Notes: generated from the letters alone by a model not told the origin. A DNA stretch of 64,000 nt from Enterococcus larvae (GCF_017830045.1 NZ_JAEDXU010000011.1:58076-122075); one strand, 5' to 3'. Numbered from the stretch's first letter, positions 1-8,072 are shown. Translations and numbers: made by a program.

Positions 1-1
1 A

Positions 2-241
2 CAAACTTATTTCCACAACCGACAATTGAAAGAGGAAGTGTTGGAATATTTTTATGGTGAACCGGAGCAATACTTATTTGAGGATGGGTTGGAAGAAACA
101 CGTAGAGATGAAGATAGATTCTTAGAGAGTAGTGAAAAAATTTCGGGATTTCTTTCAAAAGAAAGCATGCGTTTATCAGAAGAAAATGAGACCTTGTATG
201 AGGAAGAACGCAAAGAACTAAAGGAGAGCAAACATGGTTAA
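2..241 (+). CDS. C-terminal end of a small helical LXG-partner protein (partial)
   Basis: The reading frame is open to the left edge of the window, so this is the tail of a longer gene and the TTG at base 26 need not be its start. The visible part is highly charged, Glu/Lys rich and predicted helical, with no membrane segment. It overlaps the start of the LXG gene by 8 bases, so the two are translationally coupled. Genes for short helical proteins (DUF3958/DUF3130 or Lap type) sit directly upstream of LXG effectors and act as targeting or chaperone partners in type VII secretion. Position, size and composition fit that role, but I cannot name the family with certainty. Confidence 0.6.
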   Translation, partial: QTYFHNRQLKEEVLEYFYGEPEQYLFEDGLEETRRDEDRFLESSEKISGFLSKESMRLSEENETLYEEERKELKESKHG

Positions 242-1730
242 AATGAATCTAGGAGAGGTGCGGACACAAACTGCAGACATTAAATCTTATTGCAGAGCTT
301 TGAGAGAAGGTGCAAATAATTTAAATTCTGTAGCATCAGCTATTGGGTTGGAAATAGGGATAAGCGGCAAAACGGGTAACTCAATTAAATCATATTTGTC
401 ATCTATGTATCCTGCGTTAGCAAAAACGATGATCATGCATGCGGACGGTATTGAGGAAGCGAATCAGGCTTATGTAGATGGTTATGTTTCGATGTGCGGA
501 GGGAAATCTTTAGATTCTGAAGTGTTAGAAAAGCAAATTGCAAGTTATGATTCATCTATTCAGAGTCTGGAATCATCTAAAGCAAGTCAAGAACAGTGGT
601 ATAGGGGCCAAGATATTGCAACAAAAGGAGCGATTCGTGAGGAATATCAAGAGTATATAAATAGCTTAGCATCCTCTATTGCAACTAATGAAAAAGAAAG
701 AGGCAAATTAAAAGAGAAGTTGGATAAGCTGCTCACTTTTAATGGGCAGTCTTCCGCTTATTTTAGTATTACAGAAGAAACTAAGGGTTTGATGAATGAA
801 GGTTTGTCGTTACTGGGGGGAGATATTTCAACTGGAAAAATTGGAACTGGATCTTGGAATGGACAAGGATTTACAAAAATAGAAACTAATTGGCAAACAC
901 GGGTACATGAAACCTGGGAAGAATTGAAGGAGCCAGAAATATTTAAGGAGCCATATGGTGGGGATCAAGGTTCAGCGCGTTATGCAACTGGTGAGGAAAA
1001 AGAAAGAATTTATGAAATTATCAGGCAGTACTACCCAAATATGACTGAAGATGAAATGAAAATACTTCTTAGCAGATTAAACAATGAGGGATGTGGATAT
1101 GTTGCGATTACTAACTCGTTATTTATTCAATATAAAGGAAAAGAAGAGGAGTTTGAAAAGACTTTTGGTTTTCCAATGTTTCGGACTAGCGCTTCTGGTA
1201 AGAAGGAATATAATTTTAATGCACTAATTGTTGATTTATACTGTGCAACAGACAACCATAACGCAGATAAGTTTCTTTGGTTTACGATAGGAGATAAAGT
1301 TAATAAGTTTGAAGACTATGATAAAACAGATGGAGATAAAAAAGATTATAAGATTACTGAGGATCAGACGGGTAGTGGAACTAATTCAGATAATCGTAAT
1401 TATAGAATTCAAAAATATTTGGATGATCATAACGCAGGAATAAGTGCTTCCGTTGATTCTGGTCATAAAATATCAGTAAATTCTTATAATGATTTGCTGA
1501 AAAAAGGAGATGTAATGGTTAAAATCTATGAAGGAGAAACCATTTATAAGGAAAGTGATAACGGAGAATTGTCAGAATACATGACTATGGGGAAAAATGA
1601 AGGACATATCATGGCTGTTACTGGGATAGACGATCAAGGTAATTTAATCGTTTCTTCGTGGGGGGAACGGTATATAATAAAGACAAAGGAATGTAAAAAC
1701 GGAGATCTAGAGGTAATCACTTATGAATAA
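234..1730 (+). CDS. LXG-type type VII secretion effector with papain-like cysteine peptidase C-terminus
   Basis: The 498-residue protein begins with an approximately 200-residue helical region typical of LXG domains (MVKMNLGEVRTQT at the start, coiled coil around residues 95-160), the export module of polymorphic toxins secreted by the type VII (Ess/YukE) system. After a linker, residues 250-498 contain a Cys in the context NNEGCGYVAITNS (Cys287), a His in GHIMAVTGID (His458) and a trailing VSSWGERY (residues 473-480) that resembles the NSWG signature of papain-fold peptidases. There is no signal peptide, as expected for this route. The downstream lipoprotein gene overlaps its stop. The toxin class is my inference from these motifs; transglutaminase- or acyltransferase-like use of the same fold is possible. 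Confidence 0.72.
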   Translation: MVKMNLGEVRTQTADIKSYCRALREGANNLNSVASAIGLEIGISGKTGNSIKSYLSSMYPALAKTMIMHADGIEEANQAYVDGYVSMCGGKSLDSEVLEKQIASYDSSIQSLESSKASQEQWYRGQDIATKGAIREEYQEYINSLASSIATNEKERGKLKEKLDKLLTFNGQSSAYFSITEETKGLMNEGLSLLGGDISTGKIGTGSWNGQGFTKIETNWQTRVHETWEELKEPEIFKEPYGGDQGSARYATGEEKERIYEIIRQYYPNMTEDEMKILLSRLNNEGCGYVAITNSLFIQYKGKEEEFEKTFGFPMFRTSASGKKEYNFNALIVDLYCATDNHNADKFLWFTIGDKVNKFEDYDKTDGDKKDYKITEDQTGSGTNSDNRNYRIQKYLDDHNAGISASVDSGHKISVNSYNDLLKKGDVMVKIYEGETIYKESDNGELSEYMTMGKNEGHIMAVTGIDDQGNLIVSSWGERYIIKTKECKNGDLEVITYE

Positions 1731-2529
1731 AAAAAAGTCTTTAGGCTTAATTTGTATTCTAACGACACTACTAATATTTTCTGGTTGCTTTTCACAGAAA
1801 AAGGAGGAAGATAGCATGGATCAAGAAGCTTTGAAAAATAATGGACTTCTAAATCCCAGTGTAGAAGAGATCAAAACGCAATCTTATCCCGATTATTATG
1901 ATCTTAAGGAAGCTAAACGAAAAGGGATGGCTTCAGGAGAAGAGTTAAATAGTAATTTTCAAGTTGTTCATAATATGTACAAAAGGATTCTTGAAAATTA
2001 TCTAGTAGGGATTCTCCCAATTGTAAAAGTTGATGCGGAATTAAAGAATAATTCTTTATATTTTCCATCTGTCCCTGAGGAGAAAAAAGATTTTTATCAA
2101 GGAACCTCTGGGTTGAATACACACTATTTTTATTTAAGAAATAATATTTACGTAGAAAGACTGTCACAGGGAAATATTGATACTTTTTTAGAAAAAGCAG
2201 AGGACTCTAATTTTGCATCTGATTCTAGTTTGATTGCAATTGTAAAGAAGACATTTTTAATGGTTATAAGGCAGAAAGAGAGCGAGATAGAATATGCAAG
2301 TTATGACCGGTCATTAAAACCAAATGCTTTGAATGAAGCTGTGGTTTTAGAGGTTGCCTATCAAAACGAGTATGATCAGGAAGGAAATTCTTTAGATGGA
2401 GAGACAGATGATAAACGATTGACTTTTTTGTCTGAGGTGTTTGTTCCAAACGCGGAAAAAGAATTATCAGAAAATAATGAAGGTATTCCTGTTACAGTTC
2501 TATTTACTGAAAACCTTAATATAAAATAA
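1723..2529 (+). CDS. Lipoprotein, putative immunity protein for the LXG effector
   Basis: A 268-residue lipoprotein with a lysine-rich start, a hydrophobic stretch and a lipobox ending FSGC (Cys22). The mature part is charged and soluble, with no recognised enzyme motif. The gene overlaps the effector stop codon by 8 bases, the usual arrangement for a cognate immunity gene. The next gene encodes a divergent paralogue: both share a YP-(Y/F)-DL-EA-KG block after the lipobox, a YLRNN block near the middle and a VK-T block later. A membrane-anchored immunity protein would suggest that the toxin acts outside the cytoplasm. The role is inferred from position; I do not recognise the family. Confidence 0.65.
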   Translation: MNKKKSLGLICILTTLLIFSGCFSQKKEEDSMDQEALKNNGLLNPSVEEIKTQSYPDYYDLKEAKRKGMASGEELNSNFQVVHNMYKRILENYLVGILPIVKVDAELKNNSLYFPSVPEEKKDFYQGTSGLNTHYFYLRNNIYVERLSQGNIDTFLEKAEDSNFASDSSLIAIVKKTFLMVIRQKESEIEYASYDRSLKPNALNEAVVLEVAYQNEYDQEGNSLDGETDDKRLTFLSEVFVPNAEKELSENNEGIPVTVLFTENLNIK

Positions 2530-2595
2530 TTGTTTACTTTATAAATATCACGCAATAGATCAATATCATTAAAGTATGAGAAATTGGGGTATGCT

Positions 2596-3339
2596 ATGCC
2601 GATTAAAAATTCCGTGAATAGAAAAATTCTAACTGTTTTCATTTTATCGCTCTTATTTATAAGTGGCTGTAGTTTAAGACCACCAATGAAATCAATAAGC
2701 GAAATTAGTTCAGAAATCTATCCGTTAGACTTCGATTTAGAGGAAGCAGAGGAAAAAGGGATTGGCAAGAAGGAAGACTATTTTTTGGTTCAAAAGAATT
2801 ATTTGAACTATTTGAGTATCTATTTGAATAGTCTGTATGATTTTAAGGAAATAGATAAAACGCTTAAAGAAAATGACTTTGAATTACTAAAAGAAAAGCC
2901 GTATTATTTTCGCATTTCCGAGCTGGGCTCAGAGTATATTTACTTGCGGAATAATGTCCATTGCGAACGGTTGACAGAAGAACAGATAGTATCTCTGAAG
3001 GATAGTGAGAATCTGAATGAGGATCAAGGAATTGATTTAGTGAAAAATACGTATGTAGAGGTTCTTTCGGTAAAGCCTGACAATTTTGCAAATACATCTA
3101 AATTGTCTTATACGCAAGGCAGCAATATAGAGAATGTAGTTGAAAACACAGCGTTGGTTTTCTATGTAAATTATAAGACACCTGTATTTAATTCAAAGGA
3201 TAAAGAGAGCTATGTTGAAATAAATAAAAAAAATAAATTGGTTTTAGAATCAATTTCTAAAGATGTGTCTAGTGCGCTAAGTAAAGAATTGAGAGAAAAA
3301 ATATATGTTTTTTATGCCGGATGGTATCCAATGACTTGA
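2596..3339 (+). CDS. Second lipoprotein, paralogue of the upstream putative immunity protein
   Basis: A 247-residue lipoprotein, if the ATG at 2596 is used; a TTG 12 bases upstream is the alternative. A GGGG stretch lies six bases before the chosen ATG. The signal sequence ends FISGC. The mature part repeats the organisation of its neighbour (IYPLDFDLEEAEEKG after the lipobox, then YIYLRNN and VKNTYVEVL), so the pair arose by duplication. Extra immunity genes for effectors not encoded locally are common beside polymorphic toxins, and this may be one. It ends just before a candidate structured RNA region and a terminator. Confidence 0.62.
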   Translation: MPIKNSVNRKILTVFILSLLFISGCSLRPPMKSISEISSEIYPLDFDLEEAEEKGIGKKEDYFLVQKNYLNYLSIYLNSLYDFKEIDKTLKENDFELLKEKPYYFRISELGSEYIYLRNNVHCERLTEEQIVSLKDSENLNEDQGIDLVKNTYVEVLSVKPDNFANTSKLSYTQGSNIENVVENTALVFYVNYKTPVFNSKDKESYVEINKKNKLVLESISKDVSSALSKELREKIYVFYAGWYPMT

Positions 3340-3371
3340 CGGTTCTATAGAGAGTTATCGATAAAGATAAG

Positions 3372-3590
3372 AAGTGAACTGAGGGGATCGTTTCTAAGTA
3401 AATGATTCTATTTCATTACGAATAATCAAAAATCTGATAGTGTGCGGTGAAATGACCTGCTGAAGTTTCACAGGACTTGTGAATGGTAAGCTCTTAAGAG
3501 AGATCGGATTTTAGCACATGAAGTTATGTCAGTATGTATGTAATGCATTTAAGACACTTTCCATATTTTGGATGGTGTCTTTTTTTCAGA
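3372..3590 (+). ncRNA. Candidate structured RNA in the intergenic region
   Basis: This stretch has no plausible ORF but is rich in nested complementarity. AAAATCTGAT near 3430 pairs with ATCGGATTTT near 3503, with one G-U pair. The enclosed part contains three local hairpins: GTGAAA with TTTCAC, CACA with TGTG, and the palindrome CTCTTAAGAG. A terminator follows. A weak promoter (TTGACG at 3336-3341 and GATAAA at 3360-3365) overlaps the stop of the upstream gene. It could equally be a structured 3' untranslated region. I see no RNase P, SRP, tmRNA or T-box signature. Confidence 0.3.
3551..3590 (+). terminator. Rho-independent terminator
   Basis: AAGACAC and GTGTCTT form the base of a stem, extended by TTCCAT/ATGG pairing around the loop, followed by a run of seven T. 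It ends the transcript of the LXG/lipoprotein cluster or of the candidate RNA before it. Confidence 0.75.
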
Positions 3591-3604
3591 TCGAGAATCT
3601 TACC

Positions 3605-3632
3605 TTCTCAACAACCGAAGAAATGCTATAAT
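3605..3632 (+). promoter_or_regulatory. Promoter for the metallophosphoesterase gene
   Basis: A perfect TATAAT at 3627-3632 is preceded by TGC, giving an extended -10. The -35 candidate TTCTCA is poor with 16-bp spacing, as is common for extended -10 promoters. It lies about 70 bases upstream of the gene. Confidence 0.5.
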
Positions 3633-3703
3633 AAACCTAATAAAATACATAATTGTAAAACTACAGAAAATCAACTACTATTCCTTAAAAGTGAGGTGCA
3701 TGA

Positions 3704-5413
3704 ATGAAATTGAATAGAGGCAAAGAACTCATTATCAAAAAAAATCAGTCACTTTCACCAATAAAGTCTGAAGCAGGATTACCGGTGGAGCTCGCTGATC
3801 GTTTTGAGCTTTATCCGGAAAATAAGCGGCGTCCCGTGAATAAGACCCTGTTTCGAAATGATTATTTTCAATTGACCTGCAACATGAGGGATCATTCTAT
3901 GGCCATCTCATCTAGGGGCGACCTTGTCTACTCGGCAATACCTTACGATACAGCAAGGAATTATATTCAGCGTGCAGCGATCCAATACCTGCTCCATCCG
4001 GAAGAGGTACGTCATTACATAGAAATGCATAAACCAAACATAGAGCAATACTTGGTGTTGAGCATTTTTCAAGTAACGAAAAAGCGAGTAAGTAAAGACT
4101 CCCCTGAAGTTGTTCAAGCCTATAATGCAATTGTTCAAAACCCGTTACTTGAGATTCAAGTTTTGGGACGATTGCTGCAGCATGACGAAACAGGCCCGCT
4201 TTCAGCCAATCTGGCTGGGAAGTTCTTGTTTAGTGAAAATGTAAAAACAGGAATTGCCGGTTATGTTTCTGAATATCTTAACTTTGTTGTTCAGCTTACA
4301 CAAGCCTTGCCGCTAACGACAGATGGAAAAAATATGAAGCTGCTGGAATCAACGATATCAGACGCTTCCCTAGATGATGAGATGCATAAGCAACTAACCT
4401 TTGACTCGGATATTGCTCCGGCATTGGATCTGCTTCCGCAAGAAGTGAAACAAAATATTGAGCGTTCGATCATCAACACCACCCAGCCGATGCTTACCAA
4501 TAACCAACCGCTTTTACGCTCAGAGTTCGGAAAGGAATTATCCGATGTTCGAAAAAATTATGTGGCGCATAGTGTCGATCCTCAAGAATTAAAGCAATAT
4601 TTTGAAAATGTTCTGCCGACAGAAAGTACGAATATAGTCAATGTCGTTTCAGATATGCATATCATCGATGGGAAGTTTCCCTTCAGTAACAAGCATTTTA
4701 ATATCTTGGCTGGAGATGTGATGGATTCACATATGACGAATGAAAAAATAAGCGGTATCTATGTGATAGGAAACCATGAGTTGGCTGCTGTCTTGCCGGA
4801 AAATCCAGATGTGAATAGTGAAGAGTGGCAAAAATGGGCTCCTTTCTCTAACTATGAATGGTTTAAGCTTATAAGAGAGAGCCCGGATGATGCATGGCCT
4901 CTTTTGCCTGTGGGGGATCACCAGTATTATGAAGTCGTGAAAAGTGAGATTGAGAAACGTTTCCCAAAAATGCAGGTGCTTAATAATAGTAGCACGGTCC
5001 ATGGCGGCATTCGCTACATCGGTCTTACGATTCCTGTCGCATTGGTCAAACGAAGGAAGAAACTGCAAAGCTTTATTTTGAAATCCCTGAAGAAACTGCT
5101 TGGTAAGGAACAAGATATACCTACGGTGATCGTTTCCCATGCCCCGCTATTTAATGAGTTGAGTAGGCTATCGCCACGAAGTAAGTCCTATAGCAAGGAG
5201 TATGTTTGCACAGAACCGGCGATTGAACAATTATTTGAACAATACAATATCATCGGTGCTATTCACGGCCATCATCATATCCCTGCTGCCTTTGGTCGAT
5301 ATAAAGTAGTAGAGTTTGCCGGCAAAGAGCGGTTTGTCGTCTGTTCTATTTATTCTGATATGAACACTGGATTTGAGTTGATGAGCTTGATTGATGGTAG
5401 TCTGGAAAATTAG
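3704..5413 (+). CDS. Calcineurin-like metallophosphoesterase
   Basis: The 569-residue protein carries the metal-binding signature of the calcineurin-like superfamily in its C-terminal half: D317-M-H319, G337-D338, G356-N-H-E359, H479 in the context SHAP, and the G-H-H-H block at 522-525. The first 300 residues have no recognised domain and may be a substrate or partner module. There is no signal peptide or membrane segment, so a cytoplasmic phosphodiesterase or phosphatase is expected; the substrate is unknown. GTGAGGTG precedes the ATG as ribosome site. The gene stands alone between a promoter and a shared terminator. Confidence 0.8.
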   Translation: MKLNRGKELIIKKNQSLSPIKSEAGLPVELADRFELYPENKRRPVNKTLFRNDYFQLTCNMRDHSMAISSRGDLVYSAIPYDTARNYIQRAAIQYLLHPEEVRHYIEMHKPNIEQYLVLSIFQVTKKRVSKDSPEVVQAYNAIVQNPLLEIQVLGRLLQHDETGPLSANLAGKFLFSENVKTGIAGYVSEYLNFVVQLTQALPLTTDGKNMKLLESTISDASLDDEMHKQLTFDSDIAPALDLLPQEVKQNIERSIINTTQPMLTNNQPLLRSEFGKELSDVRKNYVAHSVDPQELKQYFENVLPTESTNIVNVVSDMHIIDGKFPFSNKHFNILAGDVMDSHMTNEKISGIYVIGNHELAAVLPENPDVNSEEWQKWAPFSNYEWFKLIRESPDDAWPLLPVGDHQYYEVVKSEIEKRFPKMQVLNNSSTVHGGIRYIGLTIPVALVKRRKKLQSFILKSLKKLLGKEQDIPTVIVSHAPLFNELSRLSPRSKSYSKEYVCTEPAIEQLFEQYNIIGAIHGHHHIPAAFGRYKVVEFAGKERFVVCSIYSDMNTGFELMSLIDGSLEN

Positions 5414-5490
5414 AGAATAGAATATATTTGTTGAACTGGCAGCTGATATTTCTTGAAAATGCACAGAAATTGTATGTAGCAGATTATAAG

Positions 5491-5526
5491 ATAAGCCTTG
5501 AAGATAAATCGTCTTCAAGGCTTATT
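5491..5526. terminator. Bidirectional terminator
   Basis: AATAAGCCTTGAAGA and its exact complement form a long stem around a seven-base loop, with A/T-rich flanks on both sides. It lies between two convergent genes and serves both. Confidence 0.85.
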
Positions 5527-5530
5527 TGCG

Positions 5531-6586
5531 TTATCTTTTATAAGCTGGTTTTTCCAGTGCTATTGGCGTAGGATTCAATAGCACCCAGTGAACAGCTAGT
5601 TCGCTAAGTCGTGCCAGTTCCTCGTCGCCGTTTCCTCTGGCAATCGCTTTTGTCAGCAGAGCGGTTTCTTGTAATTGATTTTCAGATAGAGGGGTTCCGG
5701 TTTTGAAGGAATTGTTCAATGAATGTACCATCATGTTGAAGTCTCGATCCCAATTACCTCCGCCATTACGGAAGATTTCATCGGCTACCTTTCCAGTGAT
5801 TCGGATAACCTCCCCTTGCAATGTCTGGCAAGAACCACTGCCGGGAACCAATAACTCCCACAATTCTTCGTGCTGTTTTTGCCAGGTTTTGGTGCTTAGT
5901 ACGATTGGTGATGTACCATCGTGCTCTTTTCTTCTGGCTGCGGGAGCAACACTGAAGAGTGTGTATAGTGTTTGTAGTGCTGTCTCGGTTTCTGCAAGGC
6001 TTTCTGGATTGAAGTTGCTGCGGTAGAATTCAAAGGTTTCTCCAATCTTTTCCACATAGGCAGTCATCTTGCTTGTTTTTTGAGCCCCGCTCTCTAATAA
6101 TAATAGAACTACTTTTGCCGTTTCTGTGAGGCTGGCATTTGTGCATTGTGCCAGACAGGCTTCTAAAGGTGTTTGTCCCATTTTGTTTTTCACATCAACA
6201 GGTGTGCCATAAACAAGTAAGGAGTTTACTGCCGTGGTTCTGGAAGCTCCTGCTGCTATATGTAAAGGGGTGTTTCCTTGAGAGTCAGTTAATGCAACGG
6301 AAGCTCCGTTTTTCAGCAATGCTTCAATACTGGACTTCCAATAGACAGCATGATGATGCAACGCTGTTTTTTGGTAAGTATCTCGAGCATTGATATCTGC
6401 TCCTTTCTCCTTCAGCCAGATAATAAAAGCTTCGGGAATACCAAAGCAGCTGTAGGCAGTTGCTTTACTATAGCCGGTATAAGCTTCTAATTCGCACGTT
6501 TGATAAACAGCCCTCAGCTCGTCAAGATCTCCTCGTTCACATAGCTCTGCAAAATCTTTGGGTAATGTCAGCCTCTTTTTTCCCAA
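5531..6586 (-). CDS. Ankyrin-repeat protein
   Basis: A 351-residue cytoplasmic protein. Residues 55-170 contain ankyrin repeats recognisable by GADINARDTYQKTALHHHA, NTPLHIAAG and GQTPLEACL with the usual spacing of about 33 residues. The C-terminal half has no clear family assignment. The start is a TTG, supported by GGAGG nine bases upstream; no ATG fits. Ankyrin repeats mediate protein-protein binding, and in Firmicutes such orphan genes often sit near toxin or immunity genes, but no partner is obvious here. It could share a transcript with the short ORF just upstream. Confidence 0.8.
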   Translation of the reverse strand: MGKKRLTLPKDFAELCERGDLDELRAVYQTCELEAYTGYSKATAYSCFGIPEAFIIWLKEKGADINARDTYQKTALHHHAVYWKSSIEALLKNGASVALTDSQGNTPLHIAAGASRTTAVNSLLVYGTPVDVKNKMGQTPLEACLAQCTNASLTETAKVVLLLLESGAQKTSKMTAYVEKIGETFEFYRSNFNPESLAETETALQTLYTLFSVAPAARRKEHDGTSPIVLSTKTWQKQHEELWELLVPGSGSCQTLQGEVIRITGKVADEIFRNGGGNWDRDFNMMVHSLNNSFKTGTPLSENQLQETALLTKAIARGNGDEELARLSELAVHWVLLNPTPIALEKPAYKR

Positions 6587-6608
6587 ATCAATCCCTCCTT
6601 ATTTTTCT

Positions 6609-6890
6609 TCAATCAGGTTTTAGTGTAAGCGATATTATTCCGTTCTTATTTATTATAATCAATGGATAGATGAAAGGATAGTCTAGAAAGCGGGGTAGGC
6701 TAAGAAAAGGAGTAGCTTCGTCATAGGTAAGCTTTAAATTTACTATTGATGAGAGCTGCTGCTGAATCAAATGTCTGGGGGGAATTCTAGGTGGTAAGAA
6801 AGAAGATAAGAACCGGCGGTTTTTGATTAGTAGTAGTCCGATGAAATAGGGTAGGAGGGTATGGGAAAGTCTTACTGTGACATCGCTCAC
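6609..6890 (-). CDS. Possible small hypothetical protein upstream of the ankyrin gene
   Basis: A 93-codon ORF ends 22 bases before the ankyrin gene on the same strand, with a weak AAAGTGAG ribosome site. The product is rich in Leu, Pro and Ile and basic near the N-terminus, and its C-terminal third alternates like beta strands. No family is recognised. The base composition does not clearly look coding, so this may be a chance or decayed frame. Confidence 0.25.
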   Translation of the reverse strand: MSDVTVRLSHTLLPYFIGLLLIKNRRFLSSFLPPRIPPRHLIQQQLSSIVNLKLTYDEATPFLSLPRFLDYPFIYPLIIINKNGIISLTLKPD

Positions 6891-7074
6891 TTTCTTGATT
6901 CGTTAAAATAGCTGTTTTGATGAACGATCAGTTAAGTATATTTAACTTGGGAAGTAAGTTTTTTAGAGAGCTGTAATAGCTCGAATTCCGTGAGAATTGT
7001 CCGTGATTCCGCTATTTTAGCTTGACTATTAAACGGTTTCTCTTTAAAATAAAGCATGTAATAGTAGTGTAAAT
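6891..7074. other. Gene-poor stretch
   Basis: AT-rich sequence without an ORF or a ribosome site. It contains short palindromes only, such as TTAAGTATATTTAA near 6933. It probably carries the promoter for the minus-strand genes to its left, but I could not fix one. Confidence 0.4.
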
Positions 7075-7075
7075 C

Positions 7076-7186
7076 AAAATAAAAAGGCACTTTGCTTCAT
7101 GGCGGCAACCATGAAACAAAGCCCTGTAAGGATAGTGTGACCTATCAATACAAGTTGCCTTAATCAGCCAACGCGAGCGTTGACCT
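7076..7186 (-). ncRNA. Candidate small RNA of about 110 nt
   Basis: On the minus strand a promoter is followed by about 110 bases with three hairpins and no good ORF. The hairpins are CAACGC/GCGTTG, GATAG/CTATC and a strong terminator in which TTTGTTTCATGG pairs with CCATGAAGCAAA (one mismatch), followed by a T-rich tail at 7076-7085. This layout is typical of trans-acting or antitoxin sRNAs. It is divergent from a peptide gene with which it shares a 12-bp palindrome. A 65-codon frame covers part of it but lacks a ribosome site and runs through the terminator. Confidence 0.5.
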
Positions 7187-7192
7187 GTATTT

Positions 7193-7221
7193 ATTTTACT
7201 CAATTTCATTGGAAATTTCCA
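7193..7221 (-). promoter_or_regulatory. Promoter of the candidate small RNA
   Basis: On the minus strand TGGAAA (7216-7221) and TAAAAT (7193-7198) are separated by exactly 17 bases. The -35 lies inside the palindrome TGGAAATTTCCA (7210-7221), whose other half gives TTTCCA, a possible -35 for the divergent gene with TATGTT at 7238-7243. Confidence 0.45.
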
Positions 7222-7282
7222 CTCTTTTATTTCTCTTTATGTTATTGTTTGGAGAATTGGAATGGGGAGGGGACAAAGAAAA

Positions 7283-7357
7283 ATGATTGTTTCGGATTGG
7301 CTTCTTGAAAGAGCCGAACGGGATTGGGTAGAAGAAAACAGGCTATATATTTGTTGA
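7283..7357 (+). CDS. 24-residue small protein
   Basis: An ATG preceded at ten bases by a very strong GGGGAGGGGA ribosome site opens a 24-codon frame that encodes MIVSDWLLERAERDWVEEN followed by RLYIC. The peptide is amphipathic and acidic/basic rather than membrane-spanning. A dedicated terminator begins only four bases after the stop, and a divergent candidate sRNA starts upstream. A strong ribosome site plus a private terminator argues for a real gene. Type I toxins are usually more hydrophobic, so function is open. Confidence 0.5.
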   Translation: MIVSDWLLERAERDWVEENRLYIC

Positions 7358-7360
7358 TTA

Positions 7361-7408
7361 AAGTAGTATTGAGAGTAGACATTTGTGCCCTCAATGCTGC
7401 TTTTTTTT
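7361..7408 (+). terminator. Terminator of the 24-residue peptide gene
   Basis: AGTAGTATTGAG pairs with CTCAATGCTGCT through two G-U pairs around a 16-base loop, followed by eight T. Confidence 0.75.
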
Positions 7409-7570
7409 GGTTTACCTGCTATTACTGAAAATGAAAGGCTTTAAGCGGGAAACTTTTCAACATGCTGCCAATCGCTAAACAGCTTTCAGAAATGAAACTA
7501 TATTTATGACCTGATAAACAAGCGATTCCCTGCATAGTAAGACCCAGACACCTAACAGCATTGGCAGTGT
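7409..7570. other. Gene-free stretch
   Basis: No ORF is seen. TGCCAAT near 7477 and ATTGGCA near 7560, and AATCGCT and AGCGATT inside them, are complementary, so the stretch could fold as an RNA ending at the hairpin that follows. Confidence 0.25.
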
Positions 7571-7606
7571 GGAAAGCGTGAGACAAAAGATTGTCTCACG
7601 CTTTCC
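7571..7606 (+). terminator. Long perfect hairpin, terminator-like
   Basis: A 16-bp perfect stem starting GGAAAGCGTGAGACAA, with a four-base loop, is followed by a weak T-tract (TATTATTT). The core GTGAGACA/TGTCTCAC resembles hairpins found between enterococcal genes. The gene it would terminate is not evident. Confidence 0.5.
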
Positions 7607-7846
7607 TATTATTTATGTAAAAAACAGATAGATAAACGAACGATCACCCTAATTGTTATTTTTTCTTTTCTCTCAGCAATGAAAAGCTTTGATTCGAGCA
7701 GCTGCATATTGAAGTTGGTAAGGTGAGATTCAGGATATTTAAACCCTTCTGATATAGTTTGAAGGCGGGAAAGAAAATGAAGGAATGTCAGATGTGTTGA
7801 TAATTTTCATATTGATGCAATTAATAAAAATTGTTTTAGTTTTTAA

Positions 7847-7876
7847 TTGATAAAAATAATAGTGTTTTTTTATACT
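7847..7876 (+). promoter_or_regulatory. Promoter reading towards the left inversion site
   Basis: TTGATA and TATACT are separated by 18 bases. It would drive the short peptide frame at 7948 and run across the inverted site at 8073 into the terminator at 8179. Confidence 0.45.
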
Positions 7877-7947
7877 TACGGAAAAAAGATTATGAATAGA
7901 AGAGAAAATGCTATTTAATAGGCTACTTAAAAGAGGGGGTAGTGAGG

Positions 7948-8022
7948 TTGAAAGCTTTACTTCTATTGACATCAAGGAAAATAGCTTGGATAATACTGAA
8001 ACATGGTGGAAATAGTGTTTGA
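7948..8022 (+). CDS. Possible 24-residue hydrophobic peptide
   Basis: A TTG eight bases after AGAGGGGG (a GTG six bases earlier is in the same frame) opens a 24-codon frame. The product begins MKALLLLTSRKIAWIILK and ends HGGNSV: basic and strongly hydrophobic, like signalling peptides or small membrane toxins. A fair promoter lies upstream and the left inversion site 50 bases downstream. A frame this short can occur by chance. Confidence 0.3.
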   Translation: MKALLLLTSRKIAWIILKHGGNSV

Positions 8023-8072
8023 TTATATATGTTTATGCATTTTTTTGTTTTTTATTTATATAAAAAATAAGA

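Noticed and set aside
7012..7209. 65-codon minus-strand frame across the candidate small RNA
   Set aside because: It reads through three hairpins including a strong terminator, has no ribosome site, and its start lies upstream of the predicted transcript start.
7739..7975. 78-codon minus-strand frame
   Set aside because: No ribosome site, low-complexity Ser/Ile/Phe-rich product, and it opposes a better promoter and peptide frame on the plus strand.
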